From the NCBI RefSeq assembly GCF_900129665.1, contig NZ_FQWL01000008.1, positions 1 through 64,000 of the forward strand: a stretch of DNA of 64,000 nucleotides, in the 5' to 3' direction. Shown in pieces: positions 16,769 through 24,242 of this stretch (positions are counted from its first letter, which is position 1; each line of letters begins with the position of its first letter). This stretch comes from Flagellimonas flava. GTDB lineage: Bacteria; Bacteroidota; Bacteroidia; Flavobacteriales; Flavobacteriaceae. The translations under genes were made by a program, and so were the position numbers. The notes under the pieces are model-generated. The model was not told the DNA's origin and did no database searches. It was given only the letters and a program-made list of their open reading frames with translations.

Positions 16769-17122
16769 TCAGTCTTTTTTTTCCAATCTTTTGGTTAGCA
16801 TAAAGCCTATCATGAGTCCCACTCCAGACATAAAAAAGATAGTTCCGGGATAGGCGATCTCCTCATCCAGCCCCATCCAATTTTCCAGTGCGGAGCCCAA
16901 AAATATGGCAACCCCCACACTCATAAGAAGCACGGCAAAGTTGATCAGTACAATTTTCCATGCGGGAATGTCCTTTTCATCCTTCGCCTTAAAAAAGATA
17001 TTGGCATCCACTCCTTTTTCAATTAGGGCAAGTCGTTCCCTGTTCCGCGTTGAAAAATAAAGATAGAGGATGGCAAACACCGTCAGGAAGAAACTAATGG
17101 GGATTAAAACTGCTGGTAACAT
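16769..17122 (-). CDS. DUF6249-like small membrane protein
   Basis: 117 residues with three hydrophobic segments (about residues 3-22, 55-75, 90-110), a basic cytoplasmic loop (STRNRERLALIEKGVDANIF) and a Lys-rich C-terminus. The RLALIEKG motif after the first helix is typical of DUF6249-type proteins often found next to ECF sigma factor genes in Bacteroidota. It is divergent from the sigma gene at 17255 and has an ECF-like promoter of matching sequence. Function unknown; membrane-stress link is inference. Confidence 0.75.
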   Translation of the reverse strand: MLPAVLIPISFFLTVFAILYLYFSTRNRERLALIEKGVDANIFFKAKDEKDIPAWKIVLINFAVLLMSVGVAIFLGSALENWMGLDEEIAYPGTIFFMSGVGLMIGFMLTKRLEKKD

Positions 17123-17161
17123 GATTTTCGCTTTTTAACTGATTAATAAACTCTTTGCCCA

Positions 17162-17191
17162 TAGGACGACAACTTTATCAAGGAGGTTACA
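17162..17191 (-). promoter_or_regulatory. ECF-type promoter facing the DUF6249 gene
   Basis: On the minus strand TGTAACC, 16-base spacer, CGTCCTA. Same -35 sequence, spacing and CGTC core as the promoter of the divergent sigma gene, so the same ECF sigma factor is the likely user. Confidence 0.5.
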
Positions 17192-17216
17192 CCCAAGTTT
17201 ATTTTTTTAATTTTAG

Positions 17217-17246
17217 TGTAACCTCGGCCTTTTCCGTATCGTCTAA
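17217..17246 (+). promoter_or_regulatory. ECF-type promoter of the sigma factor gene (autoregulation)
   Basis: TGTAACC, 16-base spacer, CGTCTAA; ECF promoters commonly carry AAC in -35 and CGTC in -10. The ATG at 17255 is only 8 bases downstream, so the transcript would be nearly leaderless. Confidence 0.55.
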
Positions 17247-17254
17247 CCAAACAC

Positions 17255-17839
17255 ATGAAGCAAACGGTAGACCAACCCAATATTGCGGCCATAGTAAATG
17301 GAGATTCCCATGAGTTCTCAAAACTGGTGGAGACCTATAAGCATATGGTGTTTACCCTTGCTATGAGAACCCTTAAAACCAGGGAGGAAGCAGAGGAGGT
17401 GGCCCAGGACACCTTTGTTAAAGTATTTAAATCGATAAAACACTTTAAAGGGGACGCGAAACTCTCTTCTTGGATCTATAGAATAGCCTATAATACCTGT
17501 TTGGATCGTTTAAAGAAGTACAAAAAGGAAATGCAGAACCGTCCTATGGAAGAAATTAATGCTTTTGAGGTGGCGGAAATACAGAATGCCCTAACGGGTA
17601 TGATACAAAAGGAGCGATTGGAGTTGATCAAGAAATGTATTGACCAACTCTTGCCCACAGATGCCGCCTTGTTGACACTTTTTTATTTTGAGGACAAGAA
17701 CTTGAACGAAATGGCAGAGGTATTGGAAATGAGCGCCAATACGGCCAAAGTTAAATTGCATAGGGCCCGAACCCGATTGGGCGTTATTATTAAAGAACAA
17801 TTGGAACCAGAAACTATTGGAAGTTATGGACAAGGATAA
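17255..17839 (+). CDS. ECF-family RNA polymerase sigma factor
   Basis: 194 residues. Region 2 spans about residues 25-90 (VFTLAMRTLKTREEAEEVAQDTF, LSSWIYRIAYNTCLDRLKK) and region 4 about residues 125-180 (LPTDAALLTLFYFEDKNLNEM, SANTAKVKLHRAR). No C-terminal extension. It overlaps the next gene, a small membrane protein that probably acts as its anti-sigma factor, by 14 bases. An ECF-like promoter directly upstream suggests positive autoregulation. Confidence 0.93.
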   Translation: MKQTVDQPNIAAIVNGDSHEFSKLVETYKHMVFTLAMRTLKTREEAEEVAQDTFVKVFKSIKHFKGDAKLSSWIYRIAYNTCLDRLKKYKKEMQNRPMEEINAFEVAEIQNALTGMIQKERLELIKKCIDQLLPTDAALLTLFYFEDKNLNEMAEVLEMSANTAKVKLHRARTRLGVIIKEQLEPETIGSYGQG

Positions 17840-18230
17840 AAATTTGGAAAAACTTATTGATCAGCTTATGGAAGAGGTTCCTTTGGATACACCTTCTGTG
17901 GATTTTACCTCCAACGTACTGAAAGAGGTAGAAAGTGTTGTCGATTCCAAAATCAAATACAAGAGTTTGATTTCAAAAAAGACAATTGCTTTTGTCTTGG
18001 CAGGATTGTGCCTGTCTCTTTGGTATGTAGGGGCGTGGAATGGTAATATGGGTGAAGACGGTTCCCTTTTGGTCACGTATCTTACTGATTCTGGAAAATG
18101 GGCATCGCAATTCCTGTCCCAATTCCAGTTTTCGAAGACCTTAAGCTATAGTATTGTGGCCATCGGTGCCATGATCTGCTTTCAGTCCCTGTTGCTGAAG
18201 CGCTATTTTACAAATCGTTTGGTCAGCTGA
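17826..18230 (+). CDS. Putative membrane anti-sigma factor or sigma-operon partner
   Basis: 134 residues from the ATG at 17826, which overlaps the sigma gene. The cytoplasmic N-terminus of about 50 residues (LEKLIDQLMEEVPLDTPS, VDFTSNVLKEVESVV) is followed by two membrane segments (AFVLAGLCLSLWYVGA and LSYSIVAIGAMICFQSLLL). No zinc-binding anti-sigma motif (HxxxCxxC) is seen. The partner role is inferred from tight coupling to the sigma gene and topology. Confidence 0.65.
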   Translation: MDKDKNLEKLIDQLMEEVPLDTPSVDFTSNVLKEVESVVDSKIKYKSLISKKTIAFVLAGLCLSLWYVGAWNGNMGEDGSLLVTYLTDSGKWASQFLSQFQFSKTLSYSIVAIGAMICFQSLLLKRYFTNRLVS

Positions 18231-18241
18231 AAAAGGGAACA

Positions 18242-18288
18242 AAAAAGAGCGCAAAAAGTGACCGAAAAGCCTTTTTGCGCTCTTTTTA
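18242..18288. terminator. Bidirectional terminator between sigma operon and htpG
   Basis: AAAGAGCGCAAAAAG pairs with CTTTTTGCGCTCTTT; T-rich tracts flank both sides, serving both convergent transcripts. Confidence 0.85.
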
Positions 18289-18304
18289 TATTTACTTATG
18301 GGGT

Positions 18305-20191
18305 TTACTTGATCATCTCGTAACTTCTGGCAATGAAATTGGTCAACTCCTCGCCCTTTAGCAACCCTTTGGACAATCGGGCCAAATCTAACGACTGATT
18401 GATCAAACGTTCCCTTTTCTTGGATGTTTTGGTGTTGAGAATCTCCCCAACCAGCTCGTGATTGGTGTTCACGATCAAATTGTACATTTCGGGCATATTG
18501 CCCATTCCGAACATACCACCGCCACCGGTCTGCTGCATTTCTTTCATGCGGCGCATAAATTCAGGCTCGGTAATGATAAAAGGGGAAGCACTGCTGTCCA
18601 TGGCTTCCATTTGTATAGTAAAACCTTTCTCCTGGACAATACCTTCTATTTCACCTTTTAGCTTTTCTTTTTCCTCATCGGATAACTTGGAAATGGCAGT
18701 ATCCTCTTTTTTGATGAGGTTGTCCACATGATCGGCATCAACCCGGGCAAAGGAGAGTTTTTCTTTGGAGGTTTCCAGCTTTTGCATTAGGTGCGATACA
18801 ATTGGGGAATCCAATAATAGCACTTCGTAGCCCTTGGCCTTAGCCGCTTGAATATAACTGTGTTGGGCTTCTTTGTCCGAGGCATATAGCACTACCAATT
18901 TATCATCCTTGTCCGTTTGGTTGTCCTTGATTTTGGTTTCTAACTCCTCATAAGTGAAGTACTTGCCATCTACAGTAGGGTATAGGGCGAATTTGTCCGC
19001 TTTTTCAAAGAATTTTTCCTCTGAAAGCATTCCGTATTCGATGACCACCTTGATATCGTTCCACTTTTGCTCAAAATCTTCCCTGTTGTTTTTAAAGAGC
19101 GAGTTGAGTTTATCCGCAACTTTTTTGGTGATATAGGTGGAAATCTTTTTGACGGCACCATCGGCTTGTAAATAGGACCTGGAAACGTTCAGTGGAATGT
19201 CGGGCGAATCGATCACTCCGCGAAGCATGGTCAAAAATTCCGGAACAATTCCCTCCACATTGTCCGTCACAAAAACCTGATTTTGATACAATTGAATCCT
19301 ATCCTTTTGAATGTTGAGGTCGTTTGTCAACTTTGGGAAGTATAGGATACCAGTTAAATTAAAAGGATAGTCAACGTTTAGGTGTATGTTGAACAAGGGT
19401 TCTTCAAACTGCATGGGGTATAGTTCCCGATAAAAACCTTTGTAATCCTCTTCGTTTAAGTCTGATGGTTTTTTTGTCCAAGCCGGGGTTGGGTTGTTGA
19501 TGATGTCATCTACCTCTTGCGTTGGGGCAGGATCCTCTTCTTTGGCGCCTTCTGGTTTGGGAAGGGTTTCTGTTTTCATCCCAAACTTAATGGGAATGGG
19601 CATAAACTTGTTGTATTTGGTCAACAACTCCCTGATTTTGGTGTCTTCCAAAAACTCTGTGGAATCTTCAGCCACATGCAGGATGATTTCCGTACCACGG
19701 TCTTCCTTTTTAGCTTTGGTGAGCGTAAACTCCGGAGATCCATCACATGTCCAGTGCACTGCTGGCTCATCCTTAAAACTTTTGGTGATGATCTCAACTT
19801 TATCCGCTACCATAAAGGCCGAGTAGAACCCAAGACCAAAATGACCGATAATTCCGGAATCTTTGCCTGCATCTTTATATTTGTCCAAGAACTCCTCAGC
19901 TCCTGAAAAAGCTACTTCATTGATATATTTCTTTACCTCATCCTCTGTCATGCCAATCCCTTGGTCCAGAATATGGATTTGCTTTTTGTCCTTATCCACT
20001 TTGACCTCAATCCGGGGATTGCCGTATTCAACCTTGGCTTCGCCAATGGAGGTAAGGTGCTTTAACTTTAAGGTTGCGTCGGTTGCATTGGAAATAAGTT
20101 CCCTCAAAAAGATTTCGTGGTCACTGTAAAGAAACTTTTTAATAAGGGGAAATATGTTTTCTACTGAAACATTGATTTTGCCTGTAGCCAT
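18305..20191 (-). CDS. htpG: Molecular chaperone HtpG (Hsp90)
   Basis: 628 residues, full length. The GHKL ATPase N-domain has the ELISNATDATLK helix, LDQGIGM, GHFGLGFYSAFMVADK and GTEIILH motifs; middle and C-terminal dimerisation domains follow, with a Gly/Met-rich stretch near residue 555 (GGGGMFGMGNMPEM). ATP-dependent cytosolic chaperone for client protein folding under stress. Monocistronic, with a bidirectional terminator downstream and a TGACA-repeat upstream. Confidence 0.97.
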   Translation of the reverse strand: MATGKINVSVENIFPLIKKFLYSDHEIFLRELISNATDATLKLKHLTSIGEAKVEYGNPRIEVKVDKDKKQIHILDQGIGMTEDEVKKYINEVAFSGAEEFLDKYKDAGKDSGIIGHFGLGFYSAFMVADKVEIITKSFKDEPAVHWTCDGSPEFTLTKAKKEDRGTEIILHVAEDSTEFLEDTKIRELLTKYNKFMPIPIKFGMKTETLPKPEGAKEEDPAPTQEVDDIINNPTPAWTKKPSDLNEEDYKGFYRELYPMQFEEPLFNIHLNVDYPFNLTGILYFPKLTNDLNIQKDRIQLYQNQVFVTDNVEGIVPEFLTMLRGVIDSPDIPLNVSRSYLQADGAVKKISTYITKKVADKLNSLFKNNREDFEQKWNDIKVVIEYGMLSEEKFFEKADKFALYPTVDGKYFTYEELETKIKDNQTDKDDKLVVLYASDKEAQHSYIQAAKAKGYEVLLLDSPIVSHLMQKLETSKEKLSFARVDADHVDNLIKKEDTAISKLSDEEKEKLKGEIEGIVQEKGFTIQMEAMDSSASPFIITEPEFMRRMKEMQQTGGGGMFGMGNMPEMYNLIVNTNHELVGEILNTKTSKKRERLINQSLDLARLSKGLLKGEELTNFIARSYEMIK

Positions 20192-20343
20192 CGTTTTAGT
20201 TTTTTTTCATGCTTAATAGATCAAAAAAAATACCATAGTCTCAAATATGACAAACTGACACCGTGAGCAACCTTTAACATTCGGAAGTAAACATTTAACA
20301 CATTTTTGTTTAGCTTTTATTTTAAAAGAATAAACAAAATTTA

Positions 20344-20351
20344 TATATTTG
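20344..20351 (+). promoter_or_regulatory. Candidate -7 box of a tiny transcription unit
   Basis: TATATTTG (perfect TAnnTTTG) lies 7 bases before an ATG at 20359. No -33 TTG at the usual spacing. Confidence 0.45.
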
Positions 20352-20358
20352 TATCGTT

Positions 20359-20415
20359 ATGGAAGAAATTGCTATGAAAAGATTTCATGCTATAACAAGT
20401 TTGTTTATTGGTTAG
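20359..20415 (+). CDS. Possible 18-residue leaderless small ORF
   Basis: ATG to TAG encodes MEEIAMKRFHAITSLFIG, a basic and partly hydrophobic peptide. It begins about where transcription from the TATATTTG box should start and is followed within 11 bases by a strong terminator. It may be a real micro-protein, a leader peptide or a by-product of a small RNA; no amino-acid run suggests classical attenuation. Confidence 0.35.
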   Translation: MEEIAMKRFHAITSLFIG

Positions 20416-20425
20416 GTTGTTGGAG

Positions 20426-20457
20426 ACGCACTTTCGCCCGGAAGTGCGTTTTCTTTA
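20426..20457 (+). terminator. Terminator of the small unit upstream of the TetR gene
   Basis: ACGCACTTTC and GGAAGTGCGT form a 10-bp stem (one G-T pair) with a GCCC loop, followed by TTTTCTTT. Confidence 0.8.
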
Positions 20458-20498
20458 AAAATTAAGATAGCTTAACTAAATCTCTGTTCTTTAAGACG

Positions 20499-20515
20499 TA
20501 TTTTTGTTTAAACAA
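20499..20515 (+). promoter_or_regulatory. TetR gene promoter with overlapping palindromic operator
   Basis: TATTTTTG (20499-20506) is a -7 match. TTGTTTAAACAA (20504-20515) is a perfect 12-bp palindrome covering the end of the box and the expected start site, a typical location for TetR self-repression. Confidence 0.5.
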
Positions 20516-20523
20516 TTGGCAAA

Positions 20524-21180
20524 ATGGCAAATACATCAAATTCTAAGCTTACCGAGGAGAAAATTATTGGATGGTACATGGAATCGGTCCTGGAGCATGA
20601 GGCGATACCCAAGTCGGTATTCAAGTTCTGCAAAGACCATAAGATTACGGAAGAAGATTTTTATGGCTTTTTTGGTTCGTTCCAAGGTCTACAGGAGACC
20701 ATTTGGCATAAATTTTTCGATAACACCCTATCGGTGATGCAGAAGAACAAAGGCTATGAGAGCATGACCAATGAAGAAAAGATGCTTACCTTTTTCTTTA
20801 CCTTTTTTGAATCACTTTCTTTAAATAGAAGTTACGTTCTTTTTATGCTCCAAGGACATGAAAACGCCATGGAGAAATTAGGCCAGCTCAAAGGTCTTCG
20901 AAAAAATATTAAAGAATTTGCGGCAGGTCTTATAGCATCTCGAAACGAGACCAAAAATTTAAAAGTTCTAAAGTATAGCCCCCAACTATTTTCGGAAGGT
21001 GCATGGGTACAGTTTCTTTTCTTACTCAAGTTTTGGATGAACGATTCCTCTCCCGGTTTTGAGAAAACCGATATTGCCATTGAAAAATCGGTCACGACTA
21101 TTTTTCAGGTCCTTGAGACCACACCTTTGGAAAAAGTTATCGACTTTGGAAAATTCCTCTACAAAGAAAGTTTTGCCTAA
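20524..21180 (+). CDS. TetR family transcriptional regulator
   Basis: 218 residues. The N-terminal 50 residues are a TetR-like helix-turn-helix, though weaker than usual (KIIGWYMESVLEHEAIPKSV, FKFCKDHKITEEDFYGFFGS). The remainder is an all-helical ligand/dimer domain. It is 6 bases upstream of an ABC1 kinase gene, an arrangement often seen in Flavobacteriia, and likely controls that operon. Ligand unknown; a lipid or fatty-acid signal would fit the neighbours. Confidence 0.8.
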   Translation: MANTSNSKLTEEKIIGWYMESVLEHEAIPKSVFKFCKDHKITEEDFYGFFGSFQGLQETIWHKFFDNTLSVMQKNKGYESMTNEEKMLTFFFTFFESLSLNRSYVLFMLQGHENAMEKLGQLKGLRKNIKEFAAGLIASRNETKNLKVLKYSPQLFSEGAWVQFLFLLKFWMNDSSPGFEKTDIAIEKSVTTIFQVLETTPLEKVIDFGKFLYKESFA

Positions 21181-21186
21181 AGGCCT

Positions 21187-22497
21187 ATGAAGACATTGGA
21201 TAGCATCCCTACCGGAAAAATTGAACGCGCTAGTAAACTCGTAAAGACAGGTGTAAAAATTGGAGGGAACTATGTGAAATATTATGGCAAGAAATTGGTC
21301 AATTCGGATAATGCAAAGGAAGAATTGGACCAAGATAATGCTGAAGATATCTACGATGGATTGAAAAGCCTCAAAGGAAGTGCGCTAAAGGTGGCACAGA
21401 TGCTCAGTATGGAGAAGAATCTTTTGCCACGGGCCTATGTTGAAAAATTTTCACTTTCCCAGTTTTCCGTACCTCCGCTTTCGGCGCCATTGGTCCGAAA
21501 AACCTTTAAAAAGTATTTGGACCGGTACCCTGAAGAAGTTTTTGATCATTTTGAACGGGATTCGGTCAATGCGGCCAGCATCGGACAGGTCCACAGGGCT
21601 GAGAAAAATGGGAAACCATTGGCTGTCAAAATTCAATACCCCGGTGTTGCCGAGAGTATAAGCAGTGACTTGGCTTTGGTAAAACCCATAGCTATCAAGA
21701 TGTTCAACCTGAAGGGAAAAGACTCCGAAAAATACTTTAAAGAGGTAGAGCATAAACTTATAGAAGAGACCAATTATATTCTGGAATTGGAGCAAAGCAA
21801 GGAGATTACCGAGGCGTGTTCCATTATTCCGAACATGGAATTTCCGAAGTACTACCCAAACCTGTCCAGTGAGCGCATCCTAACGATGGACTGGATGAAG
21901 GGACAGCACTTGAGCGAGTTCACACAAAATAGTTTTGACACTGAACTAGGTCATAAACTTGGCCAGGCCCTATGGGACTTTTATATGTTCCAAATCCACA
22001 AGTTGCGAAAAGTTCATGCCGATCCGCATCCGGGCAACTTTTTGGTAAGCCAGAAGGATTCGCTTATTGCTATCGATTTTGGTTGCATCAAGCAGATTCC
22101 GGATGAGTTTTACAAACCTTATTTTGAGCTTGCCCAAGAGGAAAACATCAACAACGATGCTGTTTTCATGGAAAAACTCTATGAACTGGAAATCCTTACC
22201 CCAACAGATTCGCAAAAGGAATTGGAGTTTTTTAAGGCCTTGTTCAAGGAGATGTTGAGCCTCTTCACATCACCTTTTCATAAAGAAGAATTTGATTTTG
22301 GTTCTGGTGATTTTTGGGAACGGATTGCTGATCTGAGCGAGCGCTATTCCAAGGATGAACAAATACGCAAGATGAACGGTAATAGGGGGTCCAAACATTT
22401 TCTTTACATGAACCGCACGTTTTTTGGGCTTTTTAACCTGTTGCATGATCTTAGGGCAAAGGTGCAGGTCAATCAGTTTAGAAGGTACATGGGCTAA
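21187..22497 (+). CDS. ABC1/UbiB (AarF) family atypical kinase
   Basis: 436 residues. Signature motifs: LKVAQMLSMEKN (KxGQ-like helix), ASIGQVHRAEK with a following Lys in LAVKIQYPG (Ala-rich loop and VAIK-like lysine), HADPHPGNFLV (catalytic loop) and AIDFGC (DFG-like). UbiB-type proteins are ATPases linked to quinone or lipid biosynthesis and membrane homeostasis. No C-terminal membrane helices are obvious. Cotranscribed with the TetR regulator. Confidence 0.9.
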   Translation: MKTLDSIPTGKIERASKLVKTGVKIGGNYVKYYGKKLVNSDNAKEELDQDNAEDIYDGLKSLKGSALKVAQMLSMEKNLLPRAYVEKFSLSQFSVPPLSAPLVRKTFKKYLDRYPEEVFDHFERDSVNAASIGQVHRAEKNGKPLAVKIQYPGVAESISSDLALVKPIAIKMFNLKGKDSEKYFKEVEHKLIEETNYILELEQSKEITEACSIIPNMEFPKYYPNLSSERILTMDWMKGQHLSEFTQNSFDTELGHKLGQALWDFYMFQIHKLRKVHADPHPGNFLVSQKDSLIAIDFGCIKQIPDEFYKPYFELAQEENINNDAVFMEKLYELEILTPTDSQKELEFFKALFKEMLSLFTSPFHKEEFDFGSGDFWERIADLSERYSKDEQIRKMNGNRGSKHFLYMNRTFFGLFNLLHDLRAKVQVNQFRRYMG

Positions 22498-22596
22498 TTT
22501 TCAAGCGATATTCGTACTACGTTGAATATATTTTATACTTTTCCTTGAAATAGCTTCCGTTTTTTTAAAAAAAGAGAAGTTTCAAACTTACTAACT

Positions 22597-23604
22597 ATGT
22601 ACAACTCAAGAATATCTGGCTTGGGATACTACGTCCCGGAAAACGTGGTGACGAATGATGATTTGTCCAAGGTAATGGATACCAGTGATGAATGGATTCA
22701 GGAACGCACCGGAATCAAGGAACGAAGACATGTTGAAAAAGGCACTGATACCACCACATCAATGGGGGTGAAGGCGGCCAAACAAGCCATAGAACGAGCC
22801 GGAATTGATAAGGATGATATCGATTTTATTGTTTTTGCTACCCTAAGCCCAGACTATTATTTTCCTGGTCCTGGAGTATTGGTCCAGCGTGATTTGGGCA
22901 TAAAAACGGTTGGAGCCCTGGATGTGAGAAATCAATGTTCTGGCTTTGTGTATGGGGTTTCCGTTGCTGATCAATATATCAAGAGTGGCATGTATAAAAA
23001 TGTGCTGGTCATCGGTTCCGAATTACATTCGCATGGCTTGGATATGACCACTAGGGGTAGGGGAGTTTCCGTTATTTTTGGCGATGGAGCGGGAGCAGCG
23101 ATCTTAACCAGGGAAGAAGATTCCTCAAAAGGAGTTTTGTCCTCACATCTACATTCTGAAGGGCAACATGCCGAAGAACTGTCGCTAATTGCTCCGGGAA
23201 TGGGCAAAAGATGGGTTACCGATATTATAGAAGAAAAAGATCCAGAAGACATTTCCTATTTTCCATATATGAACGGACAGTTCGTGTTTAAAAACGCGGT
23301 GGTCCGCTTCAGCGAGGTCATTATGGAGGGCCTACAGACGAATAATTTAGGGCCTCAGGATATAGATATGTTGATACCCCATCAGGCCAATCTTCGCATT
23401 TCGCAGTTTGTCCAAAAGAAGTTTGGACTTTCAGATGACCAAGTTTTTAACAATATCATGAATTACGGAAACACCACCGCTGCCTCAATTCCCATAGCAT
23501 TGACAGAAGCTTGGGAACAAGGTAAGGTCAAAGAGGGTGATTTGGTGGTGCTGGCCGCTTTTGGTAGCGGGTTCACCTGGGGGAGTGTTATAATAAGATG
23601 GTAG
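22597..23604 (+). CDS. 3-oxoacyl-ACP synthase III family protein (KAS III-like)
   Basis: 335 residues, thiolase fold. Catalytic triad: Cys114 (RNQCSGF), His262 (IPHQANLR), Asn292 (NYGNTTAAS). These enzymes condense an acyl-CoA primer with malonyl-ACP. The sequence is FabH-like but may be a paralogue of the housekeeping enzyme, since it sits with a PNPOx-like gene rather than in a fab operon. The ATG of the next gene follows its stop directly. Confidence 0.88.
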   Translation: MYNSRISGLGYYVPENVVTNDDLSKVMDTSDEWIQERTGIKERRHVEKGTDTTTSMGVKAAKQAIERAGIDKDDIDFIVFATLSPDYYFPGPGVLVQRDLGIKTVGALDVRNQCSGFVYGVSVADQYIKSGMYKNVLVIGSELHSHGLDMTTRGRGVSVIFGDGAGAAILTREEDSSKGVLSSHLHSEGQHAEELSLIAPGMGKRWVTDIIEEKDPEDISYFPYMNGQFVFKNAVVRFSEVIMEGLQTNNLGPQDIDMLIPHQANLRISQFVQKKFGLSDDQVFNNIMNYGNTTAASIPIALTEAWEQGKVKEGDLVVLAAFGSGFTWGSVIIRW

Positions 23605-24144
23605 ATGGGGAGACTGTTACCGGAACTTACACCATATTTAATTGAATTTATTCAAAATCAAAAACTGTTTTTCGTGGCTACTGCCAGGGAAGAAGGTTCC
23701 ATAAACCTTTCGCCGAAAGGATTGGATTCGCTCCGGGTCATGGACCCGAACCGAGTGCTTTGGCTCAACTTGACTGGGAGCGGCAACGAGACGGCCATCC
23801 ACTTAAGCCATAAAAATCGAATCACCTTGATGTTCTGTGCTTTTGAAGGAGACCCTATCATTCTTAGATTATATGGCACGGCCCAGGTCCATGGGGCCGG
23901 TGATGATTCCTACAGGAAATTGATTTCACTTTTTCCGGAGATTCCCGGGGGAAGACAGCTTATCGATGTCAAAATTGACAGGGTACAAACTTCTTGCGGT
24001 ATGGGAGTTCCCTTGATGGACTATTCGGCACAAAGACAGGGCTTAGTGGACTGGGCGGCCCAACAGGGTGACGAGGGCCTCAAAAAATACTGGAAGAAAA
24101 AAAATCAGACCAGTATTGATGGGTTTGACCACAAAACTGAATAA
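23605..24144 (+). CDS. Pyridoxamine 5'-phosphate oxidase-like flavin/F420-type split-barrel protein
   Basis: 179 residues. The first 130 form the split-barrel FMN-binding fold (FFVATAREEGSINLSPKG, VLWLNLTGSGNETAIHL, ITLMFCAFEGDPIILRLYG). The family includes many oxidoreductases unrelated to B6 synthesis; it is shorter and different from true PdxH. The start codon directly abuts the KAS III stop, so the two are coexpressed. Substrate unknown. Confidence 0.82.
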   Translation: MGRLLPELTPYLIEFIQNQKLFFVATAREEGSINLSPKGLDSLRVMDPNRVLWLNLTGSGNETAIHLSHKNRITLMFCAFEGDPIILRLYGTAQVHGAGDDSYRKLISLFPEIPGGRQLIDVKIDRVQTSCGMGVPLMDYSAQRQGLVDWAAQQGDEGLKKYWKKKNQTSIDGFDHKTE

Positions 24145-24149
24145 AAAAT

Positions 24150-24183
24150 AAGCCCCAACTTCATACGAAATTGGGGCTTTTTA
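24150..24183. terminator. Terminator between the PNPOx-like gene and the receptor gene
   Basis: AGCCCCAA and TTGGGGCT form an 8-bp stem with T tract on the plus strand; the minus strand also has a T-rich tail. Confidence 0.85.
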
Positions 24184-24242
24184 ATGATAGACCTTGAAAG
24201 ACTAACCAACCAACACTCTAGCAAGGAATATCAAGATTTTCA

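Larger units (their letters stand above)
20192..20523. other. 332-base intergenic region between htpG and the TetR gene
   Basis: Contains a TGACAAACTGACA direct repeat near the htpG start (20248-20260), a compact unit of promoter box, 18-codon ORF and terminator (20344-20457), and the TetR promoter/operator (20499-20515). The rest is AT-rich without visible structure. Confidence 0.6.

Noticed and set aside
19517..19906. 129-residue open frame antisense to htpG
   Set aside because: Composition is unlike neighbouring proteins; htpG covers the region fully on the other strand.
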